64,000 bases of DNA from Perlabentimonas sp964490015. Lineage in GTDB: Bacteria; Bacteroidota; Bacteroidia; Bacteroidales; Tenuifilaceae. A model generated the notes under the pieces. The model was not told where the DNA came from, did no database searches, and worked only from the letters and a program-made list of their open reading frames with translations. Positions 55,334 to 64,000 of the stretch are shown here, in pieces (positions within the stretch are counted from its first letter, which is position 1; every line of letters begins with the position of its first letter). The position numbers and the translations under genes are program-made. The stretch is taken from contig CAZBBA010000001.1 in assembly GCA_964490015.1 (NCBI GenBank), positions 1-64,000 of the forward strand, read 5' to 3'.

Positions 55334-58300
55334 ATGGACTTTATTATAAAACGAAAAGTACTTATCGCCATGCTGTTCGCCGGGCTCAGCATGCTTGGGT
55401 ACATATCGTACAAGCAGCTTCCCGTTGAGCTCTACCCCAACGCAACGCTTCCCATGCTTTTTGTGCAGGTGGGCACCGGGCTGGAGGTGGATCCCAAGTA
55501 CATGGAGAACCAGGCTATTATCCCGCTCGAGGGAGCCATTGGCACACTCGAAGGGATAGAGAAGATCGTTTCCTCGGCAGGACAGCAGCAGGGTAGTATC
55601 CAAATCTCCTATCAGAAAAACACCGACCTTAAGTACGCCTACCTCAAGCTTGTAGAGAAGGTTGATGAGGCCAAAAAGAATCTCCCCAGCGAGTTCATGG
55701 TTCAGGTATTTAAGTTCGACCTGGAGCAACTCAACAACATGTTCATGTCCGTCCAGGTTAGGGGCAGCGGCGGCATCGACCGCGTGCGGCAGGTAACCGA
55801 TAGGGAGATTGTGAACAAGATCAAGAATATCGACGGGATTGCCAACGCCGAGGTTTTTGGCGGGCGCGACAAATCCATAGAGATTACGCTCCACAAGGAT
55901 ATCTGCGATGCCCACGGCATTTCGCCCTCCGATGTGCGTACTGCACTAACCAGCAACAGCAAATCGAGAACTTTTGCCGGTAAGGTTACCCAGAACAACC
56001 GCCTGCATTTTGTGAATGTTACTGCCGAGTTCGATAATATCAACGATATTCACAATCTGGTGGTAAGGCAGCAGGGTAATATCATGCTGAAGGATATTGC
56101 CACCATCACCTTTGGGGTAAAGGATCAGGACTCGTATAGCCGGGTAAATGGCCTAGAGGCCGTAACGGTTAGCCTTACCAAGGATTCGCAGGCTAATGTT
56201 ATCGACTTGGCCAACAGGGTAAAGGAGCAGATAGCCAAGCTAAACTCCGAGCTGGCCGACAAGGAAATTGAGTTGGTGGTGCAGACCAACTCCGCCGAAA
56301 CCATGGAGAAGAATATCGACTCCATTATTGAACTGGCGCTAATTGGAGGACTACTGGCCGTTTTTGTGCTTTGGATTTTCCTGCGAAACCTACGACTGGT
56401 TGTGGCCATCGCGCTGGCTATCCCCATTTCGGTGTACACCGCATTCAACTTTTTTTACGCTGCCGGAATTAGTATCAACAGCTTAACGCTGCTGGGAATG
56501 GCCTTGGCCATAGGCATGCTGTTGGACAACAGCGTGGTGGTTCTCGAAAATATTTACCGACTTGCATCAAAGAAACTTCATCCCGATCAGGCCGTGATTC
56601 AGGGAACCAAAGAGGTTTGGCGGTCGATACTAGCGGCTACACTCACCACCATCACCGTTTTTCTGCCCTTTGTGTTCTCCGAAAACTTTTTCATTGGCCT
56701 TATCGGCAAGCATATTGGGGTTTCCATAATCTCAACCCTTCTGGTTTCGCTGGTTGTAGCGCTTCTGCTGATACCGGCCATCACCCATATGCTCCTTCGA
56801 TTCCGTAGAAACGATAAGCCCATACAGTTCGAAAAACTATCGCTTCACAATAGGCTTGTGCAGATTTACCTGGTTCTGCTTAAAACCTGCATGCGCAAGC
56901 CAACACAAACCATTCTGGGAGCGTTGGGAATTTTCTTTGCTGCGTTGCTCATCAGTCTTGCCATAAGCCTTACCTCAACTCAGGAGGCCGAGATAAAGGA
57001 GTTACGCCTATACGTAACCATGCCCAGCGGCACTACCCTCGACAACACCGACGTGGTAATTACCGAGGCCGAGAAAAAGCTGGCCGAACTGGAGGAGAAA
57101 AAAGATATCATTAGCCAAATATACGAGGAGGAGGCAATTCTTACCATCAACCTTGCCGACGACTACCGCAAAATTCGCAACTACTCCATTCCCAAGATCA
57201 AGAGCGATATTCTGGAGAAAGTGCGCGACCTTAATCCAGCCTCTTTCAGCTGGGATCCACCCGCAACCAGCCGGCGTTTTGGAAGTGGCGGCGGCGGATT
57301 CGACGACGACGATGGCTTTGCCCGCATGCTGGGCATTGGCTCACAGCGCGAGAGGGTGATTATTAAGGGGCAGGATTTCGATAGGATGCTTAACCACGCC
57401 AACGATGTTAAGTTCTACCTTGGCCAGCTCACCTCGGTCGAAAAGGTGGATATTCGCCTTCCCGAGAAGAGACCCGAGCTCACCCTGGGGCTCGACAAGC
57501 ACCTGCTGGCGATGCACAATATTCCTGTTACTTCGGTGCTGTCGGAGCTAAACACCTTTCAGCATCAGTTCTCGAGCGGCGTGAAGTTTAAGCAGGGAAA
57601 CGATGAGTACGATATCCAGATAAAAACCCTAGGCTACGCTCAGGAGCGCGAGCGCAACTTAAAGGATCTGAAAAGTTTACCCGTTCGCAGTTCCGATGGG
57701 GCAACCTTTGAGCTACAGAATATCAGCGATTTTAACTTCACCGAAGGGCTATCGACCATACGACGCACCAACCAGGAAAAGCAGCTGGAGCTTGTATACC
57801 AGTTCTACAGCGAAATTCTCGACAGCAAGGATCTGCTTGAGGCCGCCCGCACCGAGATTGACGAGATGGTGGCCAGCATGACCCTACCATCGGGCATTGC
57901 TCTTGAGGTTGTTCATGAGGAAAACGAGCTGGGCGAATTCGCGTTCCTACTGCTTATGGCGTTTATCCTAATCTACATGATCCTCTCGTCGGTTTTCGAG
58001 TCGTTCTCAACCCCTGTAGTGATGATGTTCTCCATTCCCCTTGCGGGCATTGGATCGCTGGCGCTGCTAATCCTTACGGGAACGTCCATAATGAACACCA
58101 ACGTAATGACCGGCTTCCTTATCCTGCTGGGCATTGTGGTGAATAATGGCATTATCCTTATCGACTACTCCAACGTGCTGCGCAAAAGGGGTTACAACGA
58201 TTCACGAGCCCTGATGATGGCCGGACTTGCCAGGGTTCGTCCAATACTTATTACTGCCATTACCACCATTATTGCGCTACTCCCGCTGGCGCTGGGCAAA

Positions 58301-60041
58301 TCGGAGTACGTGGCGCTTATTGGTGTACCATTTGCTGTAACCATAATCGGAGGGCTTACCATAAGCACGCTGCTTACCCTGGTATTTATTCCAACCATGA
58401 ATGCGGGCGTTCAATCGGCGCTTAAGTGGATTTACTCACAAAAAATCTACATAAAAATCATTCAGATTACCGCTTGGATTGCGGGCAGCTACTTTATTTT
58501 CACCGAGGTTGATAGCCGGGTTTGGCAAATCATCATCTTTATTCTGCTTATTATTGCTGTTCCAGCAACCATTTACTTTGTGCAGAACAGCCTCCGCAAG
58601 GCCAGCGAAACGCTTATCGACAAGGATACACCATTGCATATCACCGTTAGAAATCTGGTAAAAATTTACGATTGGGATAGCCAATTTATCCGCGAGTGGA
58701 AATCGGGACTCAACATTCGTAAGCGATTGGGAATCGAGCGCGAGCTTAAATCGCTTAGCGATATTGCCGTGCTTGCTTGGCAGTTACCGTTGTTGGGATT
58801 TTTGGTTTACTTTATCTACTACCATATCCAGAGCAAGCTGTGGTTCCTGATCCTTCCCATCGTCTTTTTTATTCTTACTTCGATATTCTTAGAGCCAGTA
58901 AGACAGCTCTGCAGGAATCGGTTTTCAGGTCGATTTAAAAGATTTTTAAGTAGATTAGTGCTTATAGCCACACATCTTTTCTTCTGGGGATTTCCAGCAC
59001 TCACGCTATACCTGTACTACGCAAAGTATAAAATGCTTGGGTTGATAATTCCAGTAGCCGTTCTGTGGTATCTTGCCCTGGCCATAAAGGTAACCTCAGA
59101 TAGTCTTTACAAGCAAAAAGTTAACGTGAATCGCATTACAGGACGATTCAAAGGGCTTCGCCAGCTATTCTACCGATTTGTACTGGCCATTCCAGTAATT
59201 GGAAAAAAACGCACACCATTTAAGGCGCTTAAAGGTGTTTCGCTCGAAATAAAAACGGGGATGTTTGGTCTACTCGGCCCCAATGGCGCAGGAAAATCAA
59301 CAATGATGAAGATTATCTGCGGGATACTGGATCAGAGTTACGGGCAAATCACCATCAACGGAATAGATCTGCGCGAAAAGCGCGAGGAGCTACAGGGTCT
59401 AATTGGCTACCTTCCCCAGGAGTTTGGCATGTACGAGAATATGACCGCCTGGGATTTTCTGAACTACATGGGAATCCTTAAAAAGATTTACAACCAAGAG
59501 GAGCGATACAAGCGCGTTGAATACGTTCTGAGCGCCGTTCACATGGAGGCTCATAGGGACGAGAAGATTGGCTCGTTCTCGGGCGGGATGAAGCAACGAG
59601 TGGGTATTGCCCAAATTCTGCTGCATCTGCCCCGCATTCTGGTGGTCGACGAGCCAACTGCTGGCCTCGATCCCCGCGAGCGGATCCGATTCCGCAACCT
59701 GCTTGTGGAGCTGAGCCGCGAGCGAATTGTAATATTCTCCACCCATATCATTGAGGATGTGGCCAGCTCGTGCAATATGGTGGCGGTAATGAACAGCGGC
59801 GAGGTGCGTTACATGGGAGAGCCAATAAGCATGGCCCGAATTGCCGAGGGCAAGGTTTGGATGGTGAGCTTACCCGCATCGGAATTCGATGGGTTTAAGG
59901 ACAAGTTTGTGGTGATTCACCACATGAAGGAGGGCGGAACTATCCGTTGTCGCTGTTTGGCTGCTAACGCGCCAACACCCGATGCCAAACCGGCCAAGGC
60001 CAATCTGGAGGATGCGTATCTTTACCTGCTGAGCAACAAAG
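55334..60041 (+). CDS. RND efflux permease fused to a six-helix region and an ABC ATPase (3' end in gap)
   Basis: A protein of at least 1569 aa. Residues 1 to about 1020 are a complete RND pump: 12 helices, two porter domains, helix-4 motif GMLLDNSVVVLENIY, and a Gly/Asp-rich loop (SGGGGFDDDDGF) in the second porter domain. Residues about 1035-1290 add six hydrophobic helices (such as IIIFILLIIAVPATIYFV and HLFFWGFPALTLYLYY). Residues about 1295-1569 are a full ABC ATPase: Walker A GPNGAGKSTMM near 1316, Q-loop YLPQEF, signature FSGGMKQRV near 1414, Walker B ILVVDEPTAGLDP near 1435, H-loop STHI. The reading frame is unbroken. The ATPase looks almost complete when the N gap begins; an apparent continuation through the Ns is not meaningful. 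Proton-driven and ATP-driven modules in one chain are highly unusual. Confidence 0.88.
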
Positions 60042-60141
60042 NNNNNNNNNNNNNNNNNNNNNNNNNNNNNNNNNNNNNNNNNNNNNNNNNNNNNNNNNNN
60101 NNNNNNNNNNNNNNNNNNNNNNNNNNNNNNNNNNNNNNNNN
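60042..60141. other. Scaffold gap (100 N)
   Basis: Exactly 100 unknown bases, the usual placeholder for a gap of unspecified size. It hides the stop codon of the RND-ABC fusion. The sequence at its right edge is a hairpin and a heptamer array, so a repeat probably caused the break. Confidence 0.98.
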
Positions 60142-60145
60142 CTGC

Positions 60146-60170
60146 CTGTCTCGAAAGACAGCCGCTTTTT
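60146..60170 (+). terminator. Hairpin with T tract next to the gap
   Basis: CTGTCT (60146-60151) pairs with AGACAG (60156-60161) over CGAA, followed by CCGC and TTTTT. It may terminate the gene before the gap, or be the end of a repeat element; it shares TGTCTC-AAAG with the inverted repeats at 6685-6806. Confidence 0.4.
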
Positions 60171-60189
60171 GGCTGGATGACGAGATCAC

Positions 60190-60217
60190 CCGTCACCTGT
60201 CACTTGTCACTTGTCAC
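60190..60217. repeat. Heptamer tandem repeat (YTGTCAC)n
   Basis: Four consecutive 7-bp units CCGTCAC, CTGTCAC, TTGTCAC, TTGTCAC sit in the short spacer between the gap and the ABC-2 permease. Confidence 0.85.
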
Positions 60218-60254
60218 TATAAAAAAACAACCAGAAGTCAAAAAAACGATAACC

Positions 60255-60953
60255 ATGAAAATTAAGCTGGCAATCGACATAGTGCGGTACAACCTAAAAA
60301 TAGTATTCGCCAATAAGTTTGTGTATTTCCTTATAGCGGCGGTGGGGTTTTTCCTGCTGATTATGGGAATTGCGCTATTTGCACCATCATCGGATGTAAC
60401 CGTTGACGATATTTACTCCACGCTTATTCTCCCCGGAATTCTAATCATCTTCTACACTGTTCTGTTCAGCATACAAAACGACAAGGATGCTCGAATGCTG
60501 GAGATAATTTTTGGCTTGCCCAACTACCGCTACAAGGTTTACCTGCTAAGGTTTGCCATAAGCATTGGGTTAATGCTGGTGCTACTGCTGTGTATGTCGG
60601 GATTTACGGTTTTTGCGGTGCTACGGATTCCCGTGCTTAAAATGGTTTACCAGCTGATGTTTCCGTTGATATTTCTGGCCTGCCTAGGATTTCTAATGGC
60701 TAGTTTAACCCGAAACGCCAGCGGTGCTGCCGTGGTGATGATAGTTATAGGATTATTTTTTTGGATTCTAAGCGAACCGCTGGAGTACAGCAAGTGGAAT
60801 ATCTTTATCAACCCGTTTAATGCACCCACCAGCATGAGCCTTACGGTATGGAATAACATTATAACCCAGAACAGGTTGATGCTAGTTGTAGGCTCAGTTG
60901 TCTCATTGCTTTGGTCGCTTATTAACCTGCAACGACGCGAGAAATTTGTTTAG
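60255..60953 (+). CDS. ABC-2-type permease subunit
   Basis: A 232-aa inner-membrane protein with six helices, beginning with a cytoplasmic amphipathic N-terminus (MKIKLAIDIVRYNLKIVFAN). The segment IQNDKDARMLEIIFGLPNYR between helices 2 and 3 is typical of ABC-2 exporter permeases. It has no ATPase of its own; the nearest one is the domain fused to the RND pump just before the gap, and it may be its partner. ATG 60255 is chosen, since the longer frame runs through repeat DNA. Confidence 0.88.
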   Translation: MKIKLAIDIVRYNLKIVFANKFVYFLIAAVGFFLLIMGIALFAPSSDVTVDDIYSTLILPGILIIFYTVLFSIQNDKDARMLEIIFGLPNYRYKVYLLRFAISIGLMLVLLLCMSGFTVFAVLRIPVLKMVYQLMFPLIFLACLGFLMASLTRNASGAAVVMIVIGLFFWILSEPLEYSKWNIFINPFNAPTSMSLTVWNNIITQNRLMLVVGSVVSLLWSLINLQRREKFV

Positions 60954-60968
60954 TATTCTGGAACTGGG

Positions 60969-61346
60969 TTAATCGTAAAACCCTTTACCCATAACACTCT
61001 GTATGGTTTCGTGAAGAGTTGATTTCTTTAAGGGTTTCACAAGTACCTCGTTGGCGCCAGCCTTTAACGCTCTATTGCGGGTATCCTTGTCGTCGAGAGC
61101 GGTTAAAATGATAATGGGGGTCAATTTTATATCGTCATGCGCTCTAATCATATTCGCAACCTCAATACCATCAATTTTTGGCATCATTATATCCAGAATA
61201 ATCAGATCGGGCTTCAACGCCACAGCCTTACCAAAAGCTTCCTGCCCATCGGCAGCAAACTCTAGGCGAACATCTCCTTCCGAGAGCATCGCTTCAACCA
61301 CATGTCGGCCTATCAGGGAGTCGTCAACAATAAGTACTGTCTTCAT
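60969..61346 (-). CDS. Single-domain response regulator (CheY-like)
   Basis: A 125-aa stand-alone receiver. VLIVDDSLIGR supplies the acidic pocket, LIILDIMMPKIDG the phospho-acceptor Asp52, ILTALDD the Thr/Ser position and VKPLKK the conserved Lys. It has no output domain, so it acts by protein contact or as a phosphorelay intermediate for one of the hybrid kinases in the region (inference). ATG 61346 is chosen by domain boundary and by the promoter element upstream. It is convergent with the permease gene. Confidence 0.94.
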   Translation of the reverse strand: MKTVLIVDDSLIGRHVVEAMLSEGDVRLEFAADGQEAFGKAVALKPDLIILDIMMPKIDGIEVANMIRAHDDIKLTPIIILTALDDKDTRNRALKAGANEVLVKPLKKSTLHETIQSVMGKGFYD

Positions 61347-61370
61347 CTGCAATTGGGCACTAAATCTTTG

Positions 61371-61378
61371 CAAATATA
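61371..61378 (-). promoter_or_regulatory. Putative -7 element of the CheY-like gene
   Basis: On the minus strand this reads TATATTTG (TAnnTTTG). The leader to 61346 would be about 18 nt. An ATTG lies 17 nt upstream as a weak -33. Confidence 0.5.
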
Positions 61379-61463
61379 AATCTTTATTGATGTTGCAATT
61401 ACACAATACCGCGATTTTACCAAAGATTTAGACAAAAGGCTATCTTGAATTGACAAATATCCC

Positions 61464-61471
61464 TATTTTTG
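61464..61471 (+). promoter_or_regulatory. Putative -7 element of the ABCG-type gene
   Basis: TATTTTTG matches TAnnTTTG. A start of transcription near 61478 fits translation from ATG 61490 rather than from ATG 61472, which is in frame but too close. No good TTTG -33 box was found. Confidence 0.5.
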
Positions 61472-61489
61472 ATGTTTGCAGCTGTCGCG

Positions 61490-64000
61490 ATGAAACAATC
61501 TACCCTAAAGGCCATAATGCGGTTATTTGCCCTGGTGAAGCAATTCAACGGCAAACCCAACACGCAGTCAACAGCACTGGAAACGGTAAGCGCATTTCTA
61601 GGCGAGTACACTAATTTGGCCGAAAGTAACGAGATTATTAATATTTACAACTACCACGCCGACACGCTGTCGAAGCGAACCTACACGGTTAAAAGCGAGT
61701 CGCTTTTCTCGCTTAAATGCACAATAATTTGCACCACTATTGTGGGAGAACTCACCAAGCGCACCCGACTCCATTTGGTTCTATCGGCGCTCGACATCCT
61801 TACCCAAAATAATAAGCTGAGCGAGGAAGCGCTCGATCTGATAAAAACGTTGAGCATTGTTCTGCAAGTCCAACGGTCCGAGATTAACGATATCCTTGCA
61901 TTCTCGTTGCTCGAAAGTGCTTGGAAAACCGATAATATCATCACCTTTTCGGCCTCAAAGCGCGAGGACTGGATGGTTCGGCATATCGAGGAACCAAACA
62001 TTGTGGGTGAGCTGCATTTCCTGTACAATCGGATTACAAACACCATTTTTTGTAAGCACACCAACAGTAAGGAGCTGTTTATTCGCAATGGCAGCCTAAC
62101 AAAACCCAACAGGGTTTACCTGCTCAACAAGGGGGGTGTAATTGAAAACTACAAGATTAAATCGATATTCTTTGCTTCGCTTTACTCCCTATTTAGCCAG
62201 GCCAATCGGCACGAAAAAATATCTTTACGAGTAAAGGATTTATCGTACCGGTTCCCCGATGGTGTTACCGGAATACACCCACTTAGCTTTACTCTTCAAT
62301 CGGGCGAGATGATTGGCGTAATTGGAAATAGCGGAGCAGGCAAAACAACGCTGCTAAACCTTTTGGCAGGGAATTTAAGTCCAACATCTGGTACTGTATA
62401 CATCAATGGCGCCGACTGGTATGCGCTGGGTAGAGACAAACATTCGTACATTGGTCTTATTCCTCAGGAAGATTTGCTGGTGAAAGAGCTTACCGTTTTT
62501 CAAAACCTTTACTTTACGGCAAGGCTTTGCCTGCCTGAAAAATCGCCCCTACAAACCGCCAAAGCTGTGCTTCAAACCCTCGACGAGATGGGGCTTAGCG
62601 AGATTAAGCGGCTAAGAGTTGGCACTCCCGAAAAGAATATAATTTCGGGCGGGCAACGAAAACGGCTCAATATGGCCCTGGAGTTTATCCGCAAACCGCA
62701 AATTCTGTTTATCGACGAACCAACCTCAGGGCTATCGTCCACCGATTCGGATAGAATTATCGATATAATAAAGCATAAATCGCAGCAGGGCGCAATTGCG
62801 CTGGTAAATATCCACCAACCTTCCTCGAATATCTTTAAGATGTTCGATAAGATATTAGTGCTCGATAAGGGTGGACGAGCCGTGTTCTTTGGAAATCCCA
62901 TTGACTCGTTACTACATCTAAAAACCATTACCACCGAGGTAAACTCCTCAGAGCGCGAATGCCTTGCCTGCGGCAATGTGAACCCCGAGCAGATACTTAG
63001 CATTATTGAAACGAAAAAGCTTAAGTCCGATGGAATGCCAACCGAGCAAAGGCTATACTCGCCTGAGTTTTGGTATAGCCACTACCTCGAGTCAAGCTTT
63101 AACAATCCGGCTCCCGATGCGGCTCCATTGCCAAGCCAGAACAGCTCACGAACACCAAAAATCAGCCAGCTAAAAACCTTTGTTCAGCGAAATCTGCTGA
63201 CAATGATTTCGGACAAACAATTCCTAATAATATCACTAATTGAAGCACCGCTATTGGCCTTGGTGCTGGCGTTCCTGTCTAAGCAATTTGGCGGCGGGGA
63301 CAACCAAATCTATGCTCTTTTCAGCAATCAGAATATTCCGGCATATCTGCTTATGTCCGTAATTGTGGCCATGTTCTTAGGGTTGATGATGGGTGCCGAT
63401 CGTATTATTAGGGACAGGAATATTATTCAACGCGAAAAGTTTATGGGTCTTAGCCGATTTGCTTACATAAACTCCAAGCTGGTTTGCCTGTTCATCTTCC
63501 TGTTTATTCAAATTACATTATTTGTTTTAGTGGGTAACTACATTCTGGGTTTAAAGGATGGCTGGATTAACATGTGGCTAATCCTTTTTAGCATAGCGTT
63601 TAACGCCGGAATACTGGGATTAAACCTCTCGTCGGGATTAAAAACATCGGTGGCAATCTATATAACCATTCCTATTTTGCTAATGCCTCAACTTCTGCTA
63701 AACGGATCGCTTATCCCTTTCGACAGGCTGCACCCCAAGGTTGCATCGCAGCAAAGTGTTCCTGGTATAGCCAACCTGGCCGTAAGTCGTTGGGGGTTTG
63801 AGGCGCTTCTTGTAAATCAATTTGCAAACAACAGGTATCAGCGGCTGTACCATAATTTGGATCAACAGGAGAGTCAGCTACGCTATTTCAACGGATATCT
63901 GATTCCCGAGATTGAGCATGTTGTTAATGAGATTAAGCAGACTAAGGAAAACCCTGTTATTCCAGAGGATCTTATAAATCTTTTAAACAACGGCATTGAG
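61490..64000 (+). CDS. ABCG-type transporter, ATPase and permease in one chain (3' partial)
   Basis: An open reading frame of 837 codons that runs off the window. Residues 1 to about 245 are a helical N-terminal region of unknown identity with some TerB-like look, ending in a conserved-looking FIRNGSLTKPNRVYLLNKGG. The ATPase follows: Walker A GNSGAGKTT at about 279-287, Q-loop LIPQED, signature ISGGQRKR, Walker B ILFIDEPTSGLSS and H-loop NIHQPS, the form typical of the ABCG/White family. A permease with at least four helices begins near residue 575 (SDKQFLIISLIEAPLLALVL). The order ATPase then permease is that of ABCG half-transporters. The substrate is unknown. Confidence 0.9.
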   Translation, partial: MKQSTLKAIMRLFALVKQFNGKPNTQSTALETVSAFLGEYTNLAESNEIINIYNYHADTLSKRTYTVKSESLFSLKCTIICTTIVGELTKRTRLHLVLSALDILTQNNKLSEEALDLIKTLSIVLQVQRSEINDILAFSLLESAWKTDNIITFSASKREDWMVRHIEEPNIVGELHFLYNRITNTIFCKHTNSKELFIRNGSLTKPNRVYLLNKGGVIENYKIKSIFFASLYSLFSQANRHEKISLRVKDLSYRFPDGVTGIHPLSFTLQSGEMIGVIGNSGAGKTTLLNLLAGNLSPTSGTVYINGADWYALGRDKHSYIGLIPQEDLLVKELTVFQNLYFTARLCLPEKSPLQTAKAVLQTLDEMGLSEIKRLRVGTPEKNIISGGQRKRLNMALEFIRKPQILFIDEPTSGLSSTDSDRIIDIIKHKSQQGAIALVNIHQPSSNIFKMFDKILVLDKGGRAVFFGNPIDSLLHLKTITTEVNSSERECLACGNVNPEQILSIIETKKLKSDGMPTEQRLYSPEFWYSHYLESSFNNPAPDAAPLPSQNSSRTPKISQLKTFVQRNLLTMISDKQFLIISLIEAPLLALVLAFLSKQFGGGDNQIYALFSNQNIPAYLLMSVIVAMFLGLMMGADRIIRDRNIIQREKFMGLSRFAYINSKLVCLFIFLFIQITLFVLVGNYILGLKDGWINMWLILFSIAFNAGILGLNLSSGLKTSVAIYITIPILLMPQLLLNGSLIPFDRLHPKVASQQSVPGIANLAVSRWGFEALLVNQFANNRYQRLYHNLDQQESQLRYFNGYLIPEIEHVVNEIKQTKENPVIPEDLINLLNNGIE

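Noticed and set aside
60042..60265. Continuation of the RND-ABC fusion across the N gap
   Set aside because: The apparent reading frame exists only because N codons are not counted as stops; sequence after the gap is hairpin and repeat DNA.

Overview
The window looks like a chromosomal segment of a member of the phylum Bacteroidota, probably a free-living Bacteroidales-type organism, from a draft or metagenome-derived scaffold (there is a run of exactly 100 N at 60042-60141). The evidence is a T9SS-type C-terminal sorting domain at 22516-23014, several promoters of the Bacteroidota form TTTG/N19-21/TAnnTTTG, a UpxY/NusG-like antiterminator, TPR-linked two-component sensors, and many lipoproteins with Bacteroidota-like signal peptides. 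TAG is an ordinary stop codon here (polA and several other genes end with it).

Layout. 0.5-6.6 kb: acyl-CoA ligase, CrtI-like FAD oxidoreductase and DNA polymerase I. 6.7-12.9 kb: a small inverted-repeat element, an output-less dCache-HAMP-GAF-PAS sensor, a cNMP-binding histidine kinase, a glycosyltransferase, a small lipoprotein and an LpxL-like acyltransferase. 13-25 kb: signalling and surface genes: a TPR-SpoIIE phosphatase, a methyl-accepting protein, a porin-like protein, a TPR-LytS kinase with its LytTR regulator, a degenerate receiver, a T9SS cargo gene with a frameshift in a T8 tract, and a repeat-bearing surface protein with an in-frame amber codon. 25.3-29.5 kb: four consecutive lipoprotein genes, two of them tandem paralogues, bracketed by a 19-bp exact inverted repeat. 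29.6-43 kb: a second TPR-SpoIIE phosphatase, hemW, rpiB, a NusG-like factor, two carriers, a small acidic protein, a TPR hybrid kinase, an Lrp/AsnC regulator, tRNA-Arg(CCU) and a membrane hybrid kinase.

43.4-61 kb: a long same-strand export locus: ABC ATPase, a permease fused to an M1-peptidase-like region and a golvesin-like domain, TolC-like protein, periplasmic adaptor, DUF418 protein, RND pump, a four-helix-bundle (S23-like) cassette, a second RND pump fused to six extra membrane helices and a complete ABC ATPase, then an assembly gap and an ABC-2 permease. The RND-ABC fusion is the most unusual single item. The window ends with a CheY-like protein and a partial ABCG-type transporter.

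Functional picture. The signalling genes reuse one front end (signal peptide, TPRs, one membrane helix, coiled coil) with at least three outputs: SpoIIE phosphatase, LytS-type kinase and hybrid HisKA kinase. The export locus carries parts for a TolC-adaptor-RND tripartite pump together with ABC-2 exporter parts that are physically linked through the fusion protein. All assignments come from reading motifs; no database search was run.
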